Of a stretch of 64,000 bases of DNA, positions 16,672 to 25,141 are shown piece after piece (position 1 is the first letter of the stretch; each line of letters starts with the position of its first letter). The stretch is from Kapaibacterium sp044224925 (GTDB taxonomy: Bacteria; Bacteroidota; Ignavibacteria; Kapaibacteriales; Kapaibacteriaceae): contig JBGAJM010000003.1 in the NCBI GenBank assembly GCA_044224925.1, forward strand, positions 62,001 to 126,000, in the 5' to 3' direction. The notes below the pieces were generated by a model that was given only the letters and a program-made list of their open reading frames with translations, searched no databases and was not told the DNA's origin. Made by a program: the position numbers and the translations under genes.

Positions 16672-19334
16672 TTCAACACCTCAAGCATGCGCGTTGTCAT
16701 CTGCTCGCCGCACCGGACCACAACAACATAGGTTCCCGATGGGAGATCCGATGGAATGCACAGTTCGAGATGCTCTTGCGCCGCAACCGCGGGAGCGGTG
16801 GCAATGGCCATGCCAAGAAGGTCGAGCAACTGGATCGATGTTGCAGAACGGTCTTCGGAGTAGACCGAGATCGTTGCATTGCCCCCGGTGGAAGGATTGG
16901 GTGCGATCTGTACCGCAAGGCGCACCTGACGTGTCGAGACGAAACGCTTCGTTGAATCTGCATTGCAGATGTTCGATACCACCATCGTTGTCTGTGTCGG
17001 TGCAGCCCGCTCACCGCATGCCGTGAACTCAACACTGTCAACGCGGATCACGGACGTGTCCGCTTCACCAAGCGCTGCCGTGAATGTCAGCACGCCGAGT
17101 GTATCACTCGATGGTGCTCGCACGCCGCTCACACGAATCGTGCGCACGGAACCATTCACAACTCCTACAGGCATCGGTGCACGGGGGAAGAGCACGGTGG
17201 CGTCGACCGTCACCACGGCCGTCCAAGCGATCGGATAATCCTCGATCGGAAGCGAAGGTGATGTCGAGATGCGAAGGATCGCGCGAACGGTCGCTCCGGT
17301 CGGATGCGCCTCTCCGCCTACAATGTCCAACAGGAGGGTCGTGGAAGGCGGCAGGGAGTATTCCCGCACAGTGACGGTGTTCGTTTGCGTTGTGCAACCA
17401 TCTGCGGAACGGAGGACGGCAACATAGGTGCCTGGCTTCTTGACAACGAGGGTATCGGCCGTCCCCATCGCTCCGCTATCCCAGGCAATGGAGTCAACAT
17501 CGACCTTGTTCGTAAGGTGCAACGTGAGCGAGTCGCCGGCGCAAAGGGTACGGTCTTCTGTTGGCTCGAGGACAGCTGTTGGAATGCGACCGGCCGAGAT
17601 CAGAATGGAGTCTTCATACTCATCGCAACCATAGAGCACAGAGTATCGAACGCGATAGAGGCCGGGTGATCGCACGGTGGTGGACTGTCCGCGTGAGCCG
17701 TCGCTCCAAAGCACCGTGTCCACGTCGCCAACAAGCGATAGTACAACACTATCGCCCGCATTGCAGAGCGAGAGCTTCGATGATCGCAGCACAGCGCGCC
17801 GAAGCGAGCAACCCAGCTTTACGATGTAGCCGTCAAGCCCGCCACCAGACACGGTCTGTGGAACGAACGCAGAGCCGTCCGTGCCGGGTATGGTGGTGCT
17901 CGAAGTTGTTCCACAGATGAACTCACCGTCGCGACCAACAGCGCGACCGCCAAAGCCAAATCGACCGTTCTCGATGTCGAGTACGGCCTCGTCGCCCGAT
18001 CCTTCGAACTCCGTTACAACCGTCGGGGAATTGGATGGGATCGTGTTGTTCCATCGATACGCATTGATCCCGGCACTCGGACCGAATGACCCGATGTCGC
18101 CATTCGAGAACAAGAGCGGACCGTTGATCCCTCCATTGTTGCGAGATAACGCGACGGCCCAGTCGTCCTTTGTTGTTTGGAGTGCACTGATGCTTGAAAC
18201 AACGTTGAAGAAATTCGAGATCTCAAGTCCGAAGGCATCTCCTCCAAGGCTCGTACCGCCATTGTATACGATACCGGGATACGAAGGCTGTCCCGGAAAG
18301 AGGAACGTGTCGCCCACGAATCGACCACATGCACGCACATCCACACTCACGTTGCCGGATGGTAGCCTGATCACGACGTACGGTTGGATCGAATAGATGA
18401 CGTCGTTGCCTTTTCCGCCACAGTACATGGTCCACTGGGGAAACAGAGCGAACGTGTCGAGCCGACAGACGAATCCGTCGTCATCGAACTCCGTTCCAAC
18501 ACGTTGCTGAATGTTCACTTGGCCCGGGAGGTTGTCACTACGCGTTCGACCGGACAGGTACAATCCGCCGAGAGAATTGTTCACGCGCAAACACAAGATC
18601 TCGTCCAGGTATCTCCCGCCGAGAAAGCTCACGACCAGAGGAGACAATGTTGCACTGGACCCTGCCACCCTGATCCGTACCTTGGCGACGAATCCATCAC
18701 CGATCCCTTGCCCCGTCGCCCCGTCACCACCATAGATGCGTTGCGATGCATTGGCCGATACGGGGAAGTCGGTCGATGACGTGATGCCGCCAATGAAGAT
18801 CATCTCTTGTGCAATGTCGACAGACGTTGCAATGTCTTCGCCGACACCTCCAAGGACGTAGGCACCAAGCCTGTCGCCCGCAGTGTTGAAGGCAACAACG
18901 GCCGCGTTCTTGGACCCGGTTGCTCCGGGCTGCGGACCGGCAAGGGTGTTCGATCCAACGGTCGCACTACCGGCGACCACAACGATACCCCCTTGTGAAA
19001 CGCAGACTTCGTGAGGCTCAACTCCCGCGATCCATTGCATCCACCGAAGGCGTCCATTGGCATCCAGTCTGGCAACGTATCCGGGTCCGTTCGCATCGGA
19101 CGATGCGCCACCACGAGGCGCAGGAAAGTCCGTGCTTGAGAAGACGCCGCAGACATAGACATTGTCGCTGTCGTCAACACAGAGGTCGCGCGCTTCGTCA
19201 CGTCCTGATCCACCAAGGAATGTCGACCATTGCACACGCATCTGCTCTTGTGCATGAAGCACGCTGATGCAGCAGCAGATGGCGGTCATGATGACCATCA
19301 CGGTGGGGATACGGTATGGAGGTTGTTTTGTCAT
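16668..19334 (-). CDS. Exported SBBP-repeat beta-propeller protein with T9SS sorting domain
   Basis: This 888-aa protein has a signal peptide ending VLHA-QE. Beta-propeller repeats of the SBBP type follow: FLGGSGRDEARDLCVDDS...NVYVCG, then VLGGVGEDIATSVDI, then FLGGRYLDEILCL. Next come Ig/PKD-like segments (LCNAGDSVVLSLVGDVDTV, TLCAGDSLTLHLTN). The C-terminus is a classic T9SS type A domain (IAPNPSTGGNATISVY to LPSGTYVVVV). It is predicted to be secreted and anchored on the surface. I chose ATG 19334 because it begins the signal peptide; an in-frame extension to 19478 would overlap the divergent sigma gene. Downstream OmpA is translationally coupled. Confidence 0.82.
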   Translation of the reverse strand: MTKQPPYRIPTVMVIMTAICCCISVLHAQEQMRVQWSTFLGGSGRDEARDLCVDDSDNVYVCGVFSSTDFPAPRGGASSDANGPGYVARLDANGRLRWMQWIAGVEPHEVCVSQGGIVVVAGSATVGSNTLAGPQPGATGSKNAAVVAFNTAGDRLGAYVLGGVGEDIATSVDIAQEMIFIGGITSSTDFPVSANASQRIYGGDGATGQGIGDGFVAKVRIRVAGSSATLSPLVVSFLGGRYLDEILCLRVNNSLGGLYLSGRTRSDNLPGQVNIQQRVGTEFDDDGFVCRLDTFALFPQWTMYCGGKGNDVIYSIQPYVVIRLPSGNVSVDVRACGRFVGDTFLFPGQPSYPGIVYNGGTSLGGDAFGLEISNFFNVVSSISALQTTKDDWAVALSRNNGGINGPLLFSNGDIGSFGPSAGINAYRWNNTIPSNSPTVVTEFEGSGDEAVLDIENGRFGFGGRAVGRDGEFICGTTSSTTIPGTDGSAFVPQTVSGGGLDGYIVKLGCSLRRAVLRSSKLSLCNAGDSVVLSLVGDVDTVLWSDGSRGQSTTVRSPGLYRVRYSVLYGCDEYEDSILISAGRIPTAVLEPTEDRTLCAGDSLTLHLTNKVDVDSIAWDSGAMGTADTLVVKKPGTYVAVLRSADGCTTQTNTVTVREYSLPPSTTLLLDIVGGEAHPTGATVRAILRISTSPSLPIEDYPIAWTAVVTVDATVLFPRAPMPVGVVNGSVRTIRVSGVRAPSSDTLGVLTFTAALGEADTSVIRVDSVEFTACGERAAPTQTTMVVSNICNADSTKRFVSTRQVRLAVQIAPNPSTGGNATISVYSEDRSATSIQLLDLLGMAIATAPAVAAQEHLELCIPSDLPSGTYVVVVRCGEQMTTRMLEVLK

Positions 19335-19467
19335 GCCATTCGGCACTATGTTGGTGAAGATGCCTGTCCCAATCACACCCCGAACGATGATCTTTGTCAC
19401 ACGTCGGTGGAACTCCATCTGACCAGCGTGACGTTTTCGCGGGTCAAGGGTGTAGGCACAACGGACC

Positions 19468-20028
19468 ATGGAACACATGTCATCGTCATCATTCGATACC
19501 GAGCTGCTTCGGCGGCTGAATACACCACACCTGCGTGATGCGGCGTTTGGTGAGTTCTATGATGCGGTCTCTCGGCACGTCTTCGTGTATGCCATGCGGA
19601 TGACGTCGTGTGCGGACATCTCGGACGACATCACACAGGAGACGTTCATTCGCGTCCACACGCATCTTCGAAAGGGGAACACGCTTGTCGACCCCATTCC
19701 ATTCTGTCTGATGATCGCACGTCAACGTGTGATGAACGTTGTTCGCAATACGAAGCAAACGACGTCCCTTGAAGAGGACTCGTTGATCGTTGATCCTCAC
19801 GAGGCCCTGCATGCAGAGGATCTGCGATCGCACATTGCTCGTGCATTGCATCAATTGCCGGACTCGGCGCGTGAGGCCTTCGTGCTGCGGTACTATGATG
19901 GTCTTTCCTACGACGAGATCGCATCGGTCACCAACGAGCCTGCCGGAACGGTTCGCATGCGTGTGTTCAGAGCAAAGACATTCCTCAAGGTCCTCTTGCG
20001 TTCGGTTGTGGGAGAGGTGCGGTCATGA
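19468..20028 (+). CDS. ECF-type RNA polymerase sigma-70 factor
   Basis: This 186-aa protein has sigma region 2 (FGEFYDAVSRHVFVYAMRMT, DDITQETFIRVH) and region 4 (LPDSAREAFVLRYYDGLSYDEIA, EPAGTVRMRVFRAKTFL), as in group IV sigma factors. It directs transcription of a regulon controlled by the anti-sigma encoded next. Its stop overlaps the anti-sigma start as ATGA. ATG 19477 is an alternative start. The divergent partner is the exported propeller/OmpA operon, a plausible target by position only. Confidence 0.92.
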   Translation: MEHMSSSSFDTELLRRLNTPHLRDAAFGEFYDAVSRHVFVYAMRMTSCADISDDITQETFIRVHTHLRKGNTLVDPIPFCLMIARQRVMNVVRNTKQTTSLEEDSLIVDPHEALHAEDLRSHIARALHQLPDSAREAFVLRYYDGLSYDEIASVTNEPAGTVRMRVFRAKTFLKVLLRSVVGEVRS

Positions 20029-21017
20029 AGGAGAGCTTCATCATCCTCACGCACCGATACATCGATGGTCAAATGACCGCCGATGAAGAGGCGGCCTTCA
20101 TGCATGATGTTGGGAACGATCCCCTTCTCGCAGAGTATTTGCGTGAGGAGACAGCACTTCACGTTTCGATCCTTGACGATGCGTACGCGCTCGCTCCATC
20201 GGGAGCCACAAGAGCCTTGGTCATGGGACACGTTGCGCGGTATGCCACAAGAAGATCCACGGGACTCATGCTCTTGCAAGGGCTCGTGGCATCGTTAGCG
20301 CTACTCTTTGTATCGGTTGCATCTGTGGAGAACGATGCGATGGTGCCGATCACAACATCTCCAGTTCCCGATGTAGCAGCGGCATCAACAGTCGGACCAA
20401 GTATAGAGAAGCCGCGACCACGTCAACGCCCGGCGGCTATGGCCGTCGTGGAGGCGGAAGAGATGGCCATGCTGGTGGACGAAGTGCGGATGCAGCAAGA
20501 TCCCGTACCGAATATGCAACCGTTGGAAGCAGATGGGTCGGCGATGCGGTCACAGCTGTTCTTGTACCGTCCGGAGCCGCCGGCTCCCATCCGTTGCATC
20601 TCAGATGTGGTCGCAACACCTTCGATCGTCTCGGCCCGACTCGCTCTCGATGTGGGATCTTCCTATGCACCCTTTGTTGAGCTCGGCATGATGTCGTCGA
20701 CGTATGATCAGCGGGTCGTGGACAATGGTGTGATACGGGACACGACGGCATCGGGACGGCGTCCGTTCTTCTCTGTCGGCATACAAGCGCCGATCGGAAC
20801 ACTTCCGTTTGCAAACACTCCGATCCGCGGATCGATCGCGCTCGGTGCAACCGACGTGGGCCCGATCGCCAATGCAGAGGTGCTCATTGGTCTTGTCGAC
20901 GTTGGACAGGCCACGTTACAAGCAGGACTGCGTTACACTGTCACAGCGCAGCCACGAGCGGACTGGAACATCAGATCGTATCTGATGCCTGCCGTCTCCA
21001 TCTCGATGAAGTGGTGA
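20025..21017 (+). CDS. Membrane anti-sigma-like protein with C-terminal beta-rich domain
   Basis: The product is a 330-aa protein coupled to the ECF sigma gene. Residues 1-50 (HRYIDGQMTADEEAAFMHDV) resemble a zinc-less anti-sigma domain, with no HxxxCxxC. One transmembrane helix lies at about 78-102. A Pro/Ala-rich stretch and low-complexity acidic helix follow. The last 130 residues contain strands such as RLALDVGSSYAPFVELGMM, GLRYTVTAQPRADW and LMPAVSISMKW that look like an outer-membrane-type beta sheet. Presumably it holds the sigma factor at the inner membrane and senses an envelope signal with its periplasmic part. The C-terminal fold is inference. Confidence 0.75.
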   Translation: MKESFIILTHRYIDGQMTADEEAAFMHDVGNDPLLAEYLREETALHVSILDDAYALAPSGATRALVMGHVARYATRRSTGLMLLQGLVASLALLFVSVASVENDAMVPITTSPVPDVAAASTVGPSIEKPRPRQRPAAMAVVEAEEMAMLVDEVRMQQDPVPNMQPLEADGSAMRSQLFLYRPEPPAPIRCISDVVATPSIVSARLALDVGSSYAPFVELGMMSSTYDQRVVDNGVIRDTTASGRRPFFSVGIQAPIGTLPFANTPIRGSIALGATDVGPIANAEVLIGLVDVGQATLQAGLRYTVTAQPRADWNIRSYLMPAVSISMKW

Positions 21018-21027
21018 GCGTCCGAAC

Positions 21028-21861
21028 CTACTTCACCCGTCCATAGCGAAGAAGACGGCGGGTACTGCCCTTCATCGTTGGTGTCGTGGACGTGGGCATA
21101 CCGATCTCTTGCGTTATGCTCTCGAGGAGCATGCCCACACCATACGCATACGTGCGGTTCAATCGAGATGATGAGGTGTAGTATCGCTTTCCATTTGGGA
21201 AGGTCGCGTAGGAGGGTTCTTGGATCATCACCGTATCAGCAGTGGTCATGTCAACGCGTCGAATGCTCGTGGACCCATCGATCGTTGGTGTTGGGGAGGA
21301 GATGCTGAGCTGCGACATCGTGGCCGTTGTATGCGAGCCATCGCTGACGATGTGGTATTGAAGGCCAGCGCGAATGATGTTGCCCAGCGTATCTACCACA
21401 GAGATCGAATCGAGCGGGGCGTAGATACTCACCGGCCCAAGGGTCGTACCACAGTAGAGCACCGGCCCCTGGAATCCCCACTCGCGAACGGCAGTTGGCG
21501 TTCGTAGGTCGTTGTACCTGCTAGGGAGCGGTTCGACGAGGTACTCGGTGGTGGTGCCATACTTTGCAAAACCGGATGTGTACTCGTTCACAAGAGATCC
21601 GTCCACGAAGTATCGCAACGTGAACGAGGTCGTGCTTCCGGTGGACGACGTGTCCGTCACGACCATGGAATCGATCGTGATGCGGCCTCCGGGCTGCACC
21701 GTTGTCTCATAGATCCAGTAGGAACCGATGGCATAGGGTTGAAATGCCCGCACATCGCACTGTTGCTGCACTGGGTCCGGCTGTGTTGTCGTTGTGCAGG
21801 CAGTGAACGCCAACGCCGAAACGATGACGCCAAAAAGCGGAAGAAATCGTTGCATGTTCAT
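21028..21861 (-). CDS. Lipoprotein of unknown function
   Basis: This 277-aa protein has a lipobox FTAC (Cys 22) and a Thr-rich tether. A beta-rich globular part contains YAIGSYWIYETTVQPGG near the start, a pattern common in Bacteroidota surface lipoproteins that begin 'GSYWVY'. The first ATG at 21861 and the second at 21855 are both possible. Convergent with the anti-sigma gene, 10 bp apart. I do not recognise a family with known function. Confidence 0.75.
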   Translation of the reverse strand: MNMQRFLPLFGVIVSALAFTACTTTTQPDPVQQQCDVRAFQPYAIGSYWIYETTVQPGGRITIDSMVVTDTSSTGSTTSFTLRYFVDGSLVNEYTSGFAKYGTTTEYLVEPLPSRYNDLRTPTAVREWGFQGPVLYCGTTLGPVSIYAPLDSISVVDTLGNIIRAGLQYHIVSDGSHTTATMSQLSISSPTPTIDGSTSIRRVDMTTADTVMIQEPSYATFPNGKRYYTSSSRLNRTYAYGVGMLLESITQEIGMPTSTTPTMKGSTRRLLRYGRVK

Positions 21862-21958
21862 GATTCAGTGATGTTCGACGAGAGATGGGACAGACCGTAA
21901 AGAACAATAATACTATCCAAAGTTCAATGGATTCGTACTGCAACCCTACTGCAACGAG

Positions 21959-21991
21959 AACGCCCCACCATGCAGAGCATGACGGGGCGTT
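21959..21991 (-). terminator. Hairpin after aconitase, probable terminator
   Basis: The arms AACGCCCC and GGGGCGTT pair perfectly around a 17-nt loop that itself contains GCATG..CATGC-like symmetry. It begins 20 bp downstream of the aconitase stop. No good T run follows on the minus strand, so it may be a weak or factor-assisted terminator or an mRNA 3' stabiliser. Confidence 0.5.
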
Positions 21992-22010
21992 GTGTGTTCG
22001 ACGGTCGTTC

Positions 22011-24257
22011 TTACTTCGACTTGGCCGCGATCAGATTGAGAGCTGAACCGGCATGGAACCAGCCGATCTGTTGGTCGTTCATCGTGTGCTTGAGCTCGAT
22101 GCGATCCGTGGTGCCGTCTTCGTGATTCACCACGGCCGTGAGGTTCGCACCGACGGCCAGGGCATTGATGTCGATGGTGATGCGGTCGCCTTCGCGGATG
22201 ACGTCGTAATCCGCTGCGTTCACGAACGTGAGCGGCAACATGCCTTGCTTCTTGAGATTGGTCTCGTGAATACGTGCAAAGCTCTTCGTGATGATGGCCT
22301 TTCCTCCAAGGAAGCGAGGCTCCATGGCTGCGTGCTCACGGGATGATCCTTCTCCGTAGTTCTCATCGCCAACGACCACCCAGAAGATGCCACGTGCCTT
22401 GTAATCACGCGCCGTTGCAGGAACCTCTGCATACTCGCCCGTGAAGATGTTCTTGACGGCATTGGCCGTATCGTTCACATAGTTGATGGCACCGATGAAC
22501 ATGTTGTTCGAGATGTTGTCGAGATGGCCGCGGAAGCGAAGCCATGGACCTGCCATCGAAATGTGATCGGTGGTGCACTTGCCCTTGGCCTTGAGGAGGA
22601 CGGGCATGTTGACGTATTCCTCGGCCTTCGGTGCGGCGAATGGTGCGAGTGCTTGCAGACGATTGCTATCGTCAGCGATGAGCACGCTGACTTTCGAGCC
22701 ATCTTCAGCAGGCTTGACGAATCCGTCAGGATCCGGCACAAAGCCACCATTTGGAAGTTCCTTTCCGGTGGGTGCTTCGAGCATGACGCCGTCGATCGGC
22801 TCCTTCATGAAGTTCACGGTAAGGTTGCCGGCAAGGGCAAAGGCGGCAACGGTCTCGGGCGAGGCCACGAAGGCATGTGTTTCCTTGATGCCGTCATTGC
22901 GACCGGTGAAGTTGCGATTGAACGAGGTGATGATGGAGTTACGATCGCCGGCTTGCACGTCGTGACGTTTCCACTGACCGATGCAGGGGCCGCAGGCATT
23001 GGCCAACACAGTGCCACCGATGTCTTCCATCTTCTGCAAGAAGCCATCACGTTGGATCGTGGCGCGAACCTGCTCCGAACCCGGTGTGATCGTGAACTCG
23101 CTCTTTGCCTTCAAGCCATGTGCCGATGCAAAGGCCGCAATGTCGGCCACGCGCGACATGTCCTCGTACGACGAGTTCGTGCACGAACCGATGAGTGCAA
23201 CGCGCAATTCTGCCGGCCAGTTGTTCTCCTTCACGGCCTTCACGAACTCGGAGAGTTCCATAGCGCGGTCTGGTGTGAACGGACCGTTGATGTGCGGCTC
23301 GAGCGTGTTGAGATCGATGTGGATCACCTGATCGTAGTATGACTCGGGTGATGCTTCCACGTCGGCATCGGCCACAAGATGTTCGCGCACGGTCTTGGCG
23401 AGATCGGCAACATCGTTGCGATCCGTTGCGCGTAGGTAGCGATCCATTCCATCGTCATATGGGAAGACCGAAGTTGTTGCGCCGATCTCTGCACCCATGT
23501 TGCAGATCGTTGCCTTGCCGGTTGCGCTGAATGACGCAGTGCCTTCGCCGAAGTATTCCACGATGGCACCCGTGCCGCCCTTCACCGTCAAGATCCCTGC
23601 AAGCTTGAGGATCACATCCTTTGGCGACGTCCAGCCCGACATCTTGCCGGTGAGCTTGACGCCGATGATCTTCGGCATTTGTAGTTCCCATGGCATGCCA
23701 GCCATCACGTCGACGGCATCGGCGCCACCAACACCAATGGCCACCATGCCAAGTCCGCCGGCGTTCGGCGTATGCGAGTCCGTGCCGATCATCATCCCAC
23801 CAGGGAAAGCATAGTTCTCAAGCACCACTTGGTGAATGATGCCGGCGCCTGGCTTCCAGAATCCGATGCCGTACTTACGGGACACGGAGGCAAGGAAGTC
23901 GAAGACCTCCTTGTTCTCGACGAGTGATTTCTCGAGATCGGACGTGGCGCCGTGCTCGGCGCGGATCAAGTGGTCGCAGTGCACGGTGCTCGGCACGGCG
24001 ACTTGCGGAATGCCGGCGCTCATGAACTGCAAGAGCGCCATCTGTGCCGTTGCATCCTGCATGGCCACTCGGTCCGGATGGAAGTCCACATAGGCCTTGC
24101 CGCGTGCATGCGCCGTCGATGGCATCTCGGCCATATGCGAGTAGAGGATCTTTTCCGTTAGCGTGAGCGGCTTGCCGAGCATGGTGCGTGCGGCCGAGAT
24201 CTTAGATGGAAGAGCCGCGTAGGACTTCCGGATCATGTCGAGGTCTTGCGTTGCCAT
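22011..24257 (-). CDS. acn: Aconitate hydratase (mitochondrial-type)
   Basis: This 748-aa enzyme converts citrate to isocitrate in the TCA cycle. The [4Fe-4S] cluster cysteines are visible in IGSCTNSSYEDM and ANACGPCIGQW. The N-terminal YSHM and the GTDSHTPNAGG segment, and the C-terminal swivel domain with GEGSSREHAA, are intact. Length and motifs fit the mitochondrial-type aconitases common in Bacteroidota rather than AcnB. It appears monocistronic: vapC ends 39 bp upstream on the same strand and a hairpin follows. Cytosolic. Confidence 0.96.
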   Translation of the reverse strand: MATQDLDMIRKSYAALPSKISAARTMLGKPLTLTEKILYSHMAEMPSTAHARGKAYVDFHPDRVAMQDATAQMALLQFMSAGIPQVAVPSTVHCDHLIRAEHGATSDLEKSLVENKEVFDFLASVSRKYGIGFWKPGAGIIHQVVLENYAFPGGMMIGTDSHTPNAGGLGMVAIGVGGADAVDVMAGMPWELQMPKIIGVKLTGKMSGWTSPKDVILKLAGILTVKGGTGAIVEYFGEGTASFSATGKATICNMGAEIGATTSVFPYDDGMDRYLRATDRNDVADLAKTVREHLVADADVEASPESYYDQVIHIDLNTLEPHINGPFTPDRAMELSEFVKAVKENNWPAELRVALIGSCTNSSYEDMSRVADIAAFASAHGLKAKSEFTITPGSEQVRATIQRDGFLQKMEDIGGTVLANACGPCIGQWKRHDVQAGDRNSIITSFNRNFTGRNDGIKETHAFVASPETVAAFALAGNLTVNFMKEPIDGVMLEAPTGKELPNGGFVPDPDGFVKPAEDGSKVSVLIADDSNRLQALAPFAAPKAEEYVNMPVLLKAKGKCTTDHISMAGPWLRFRGHLDNISNNMFIGAINYVNDTANAVKNIFTGEYAEVPATARDYKARGIFWVVVGDENYGEGSSREHAAMEPRFLGGKAIITKSFARIHETNLKKQGMLPLTFVNAADYDVIREGDRITIDINALAVGANLTAVVNHEDGTTDRIELKHTMNDQQIGWFHAGSALNLIAAKSK

Positions 24258-24296
24258 TGTTGTTCTCGAGTGGAGAGTGAATGTTGTGTTGTTGAA

Positions 24297-24689
24297 TTAG
24301 CGTCGGTGTTTGAAGTACTTCACGCCGTCGAGCTTCATGAAGTCGGGGTCTTGTGTGTACAGCGTCGCGCCATAGGCTTGCGCTGTTGCATAGATGATGG
24401 CATCGGCCGTCGACAGAACGTGTGCTCTGCTGATGGCCGCGGCCTGCCGTGCTCGGTCCGACGACAGTTCATCGATCATGAAGGCCTGCATGCTCATCGT
24501 CACGGCCAGCGCTTCGCGCATGCCCACGATGCGTTCGATGGACCGATACACTTCGAAGATGCATACCGAAGGCACGATCACTTCCGTGGTCTTGCTCTTC
24601 AATACGCGGGCATACTCTTCTGCGTGCGGACCGTTCAGCACGTATTCGATCCAGGCAGAGGAGTCCAGAACGATAGGGTCGGTCTTCAT
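24297..24689 (-). CDS. PIN-domain ribonuclease toxin, VapC-like
   Basis: The product is a 130-aa PIN-domain protein. Acidic metal-binding residues are in place: Asp 9 in LDSSAWIEY, Glu in CIFEVYRS, Asp in LSTADAIIYATA, and Asp in YTQDPDF. VapC toxins cut specific RNAs in an Mg-dependent way and are held inactive by the adjacent antitoxin. Its start overlaps the antitoxin stop as ATGA. Confidence 0.92.
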   Translation of the reverse strand: MKTDPIVLDSSAWIEYVLNGPHAEEYARVLKSKTTEVIVPSVCIFEVYRSIERIVGMREALAVTMSMQAFMIDELSSDRARQAAAISRAHVLSTADAIIYATAQAYGATLYTQDPDFMKLDGVKYFKHRR

Positions 24690-24904
24690 GCTTCGAACTT
24701 CTCTTTGTCGCGGATCAGGCGAATATCGTGGTCTTTCAGATACCCACGCAGATCATCGATGGAGAGCACGGGAACCAGCACCAGCATTCCGTCGTGAATG
24801 ATCCACCGGACGAGCTGTCCGGGCAGCAAACCGAATTTTTCCCGAACTTCCTGCGGGATCACCACCTGATACTTGGGGGAGATCGTCAGCGCCTGCGTTT
24901 GCAT
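24686..24904 (-). CDS. AbrB/SpoVT-family antitoxin, VapB-like
   Basis: This 72-aa protein has a swapped-hairpin AbrB-type DNA-binding N-terminus (LTISPKYQVVIPQEVREKFGLLPGQLV) and a C-terminal tail that would bind the toxin. I start it at ATG 24904; upstream in-frame starts would run through the dyad at 24919-24956, which looks like its operator. It probably represses its own operon together with VapC. Confidence 0.9.
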   Translation of the reverse strand: MQTQALTISPKYQVVIPQEVREKFGLLPGQLVRWIIHDGMLVLVPVLSIDDLRGYLKDHDIRLIRDKEKFEA

Positions 24905-24918
24905 ATCGAACCTCTTGC

Positions 24919-24956
24919 GTTGTACGGGATAGGTATCGATACGAATATCGTACAAC
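24919..24956. promoter_or_regulatory. 38-bp dyad operator of the vapBC-like operon
   Basis: Outer arms GTTGTACG and CGTACAAC (8 bp, perfect) and an inner palindrome GTATCGATAC share exactly the same centre (between 24937 and 24938). The element ends 15 bp before the antitoxin ATG. Two nested dyads fit two antitoxin dimers, as known for VapB/AbrB autorepression. Confidence 0.75.
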
Positions 24957-25141
24957 CAAATTTGAAATCCAACAGCAAAACAAGTAAACTGAAGTTGCCG
25001 TTTAACCCGAAGGGTGCGGTAAGTTCTTGTTTGCCATGGACGTAGCGCGTCAGTTGGTCAGTAGCTTCTCGATGCTATATTCCTATGGTCGTTTACATAA
25101 TTGCGACGCTCGTTTCCGCCGAGCAATACAGGAGTACCCGT

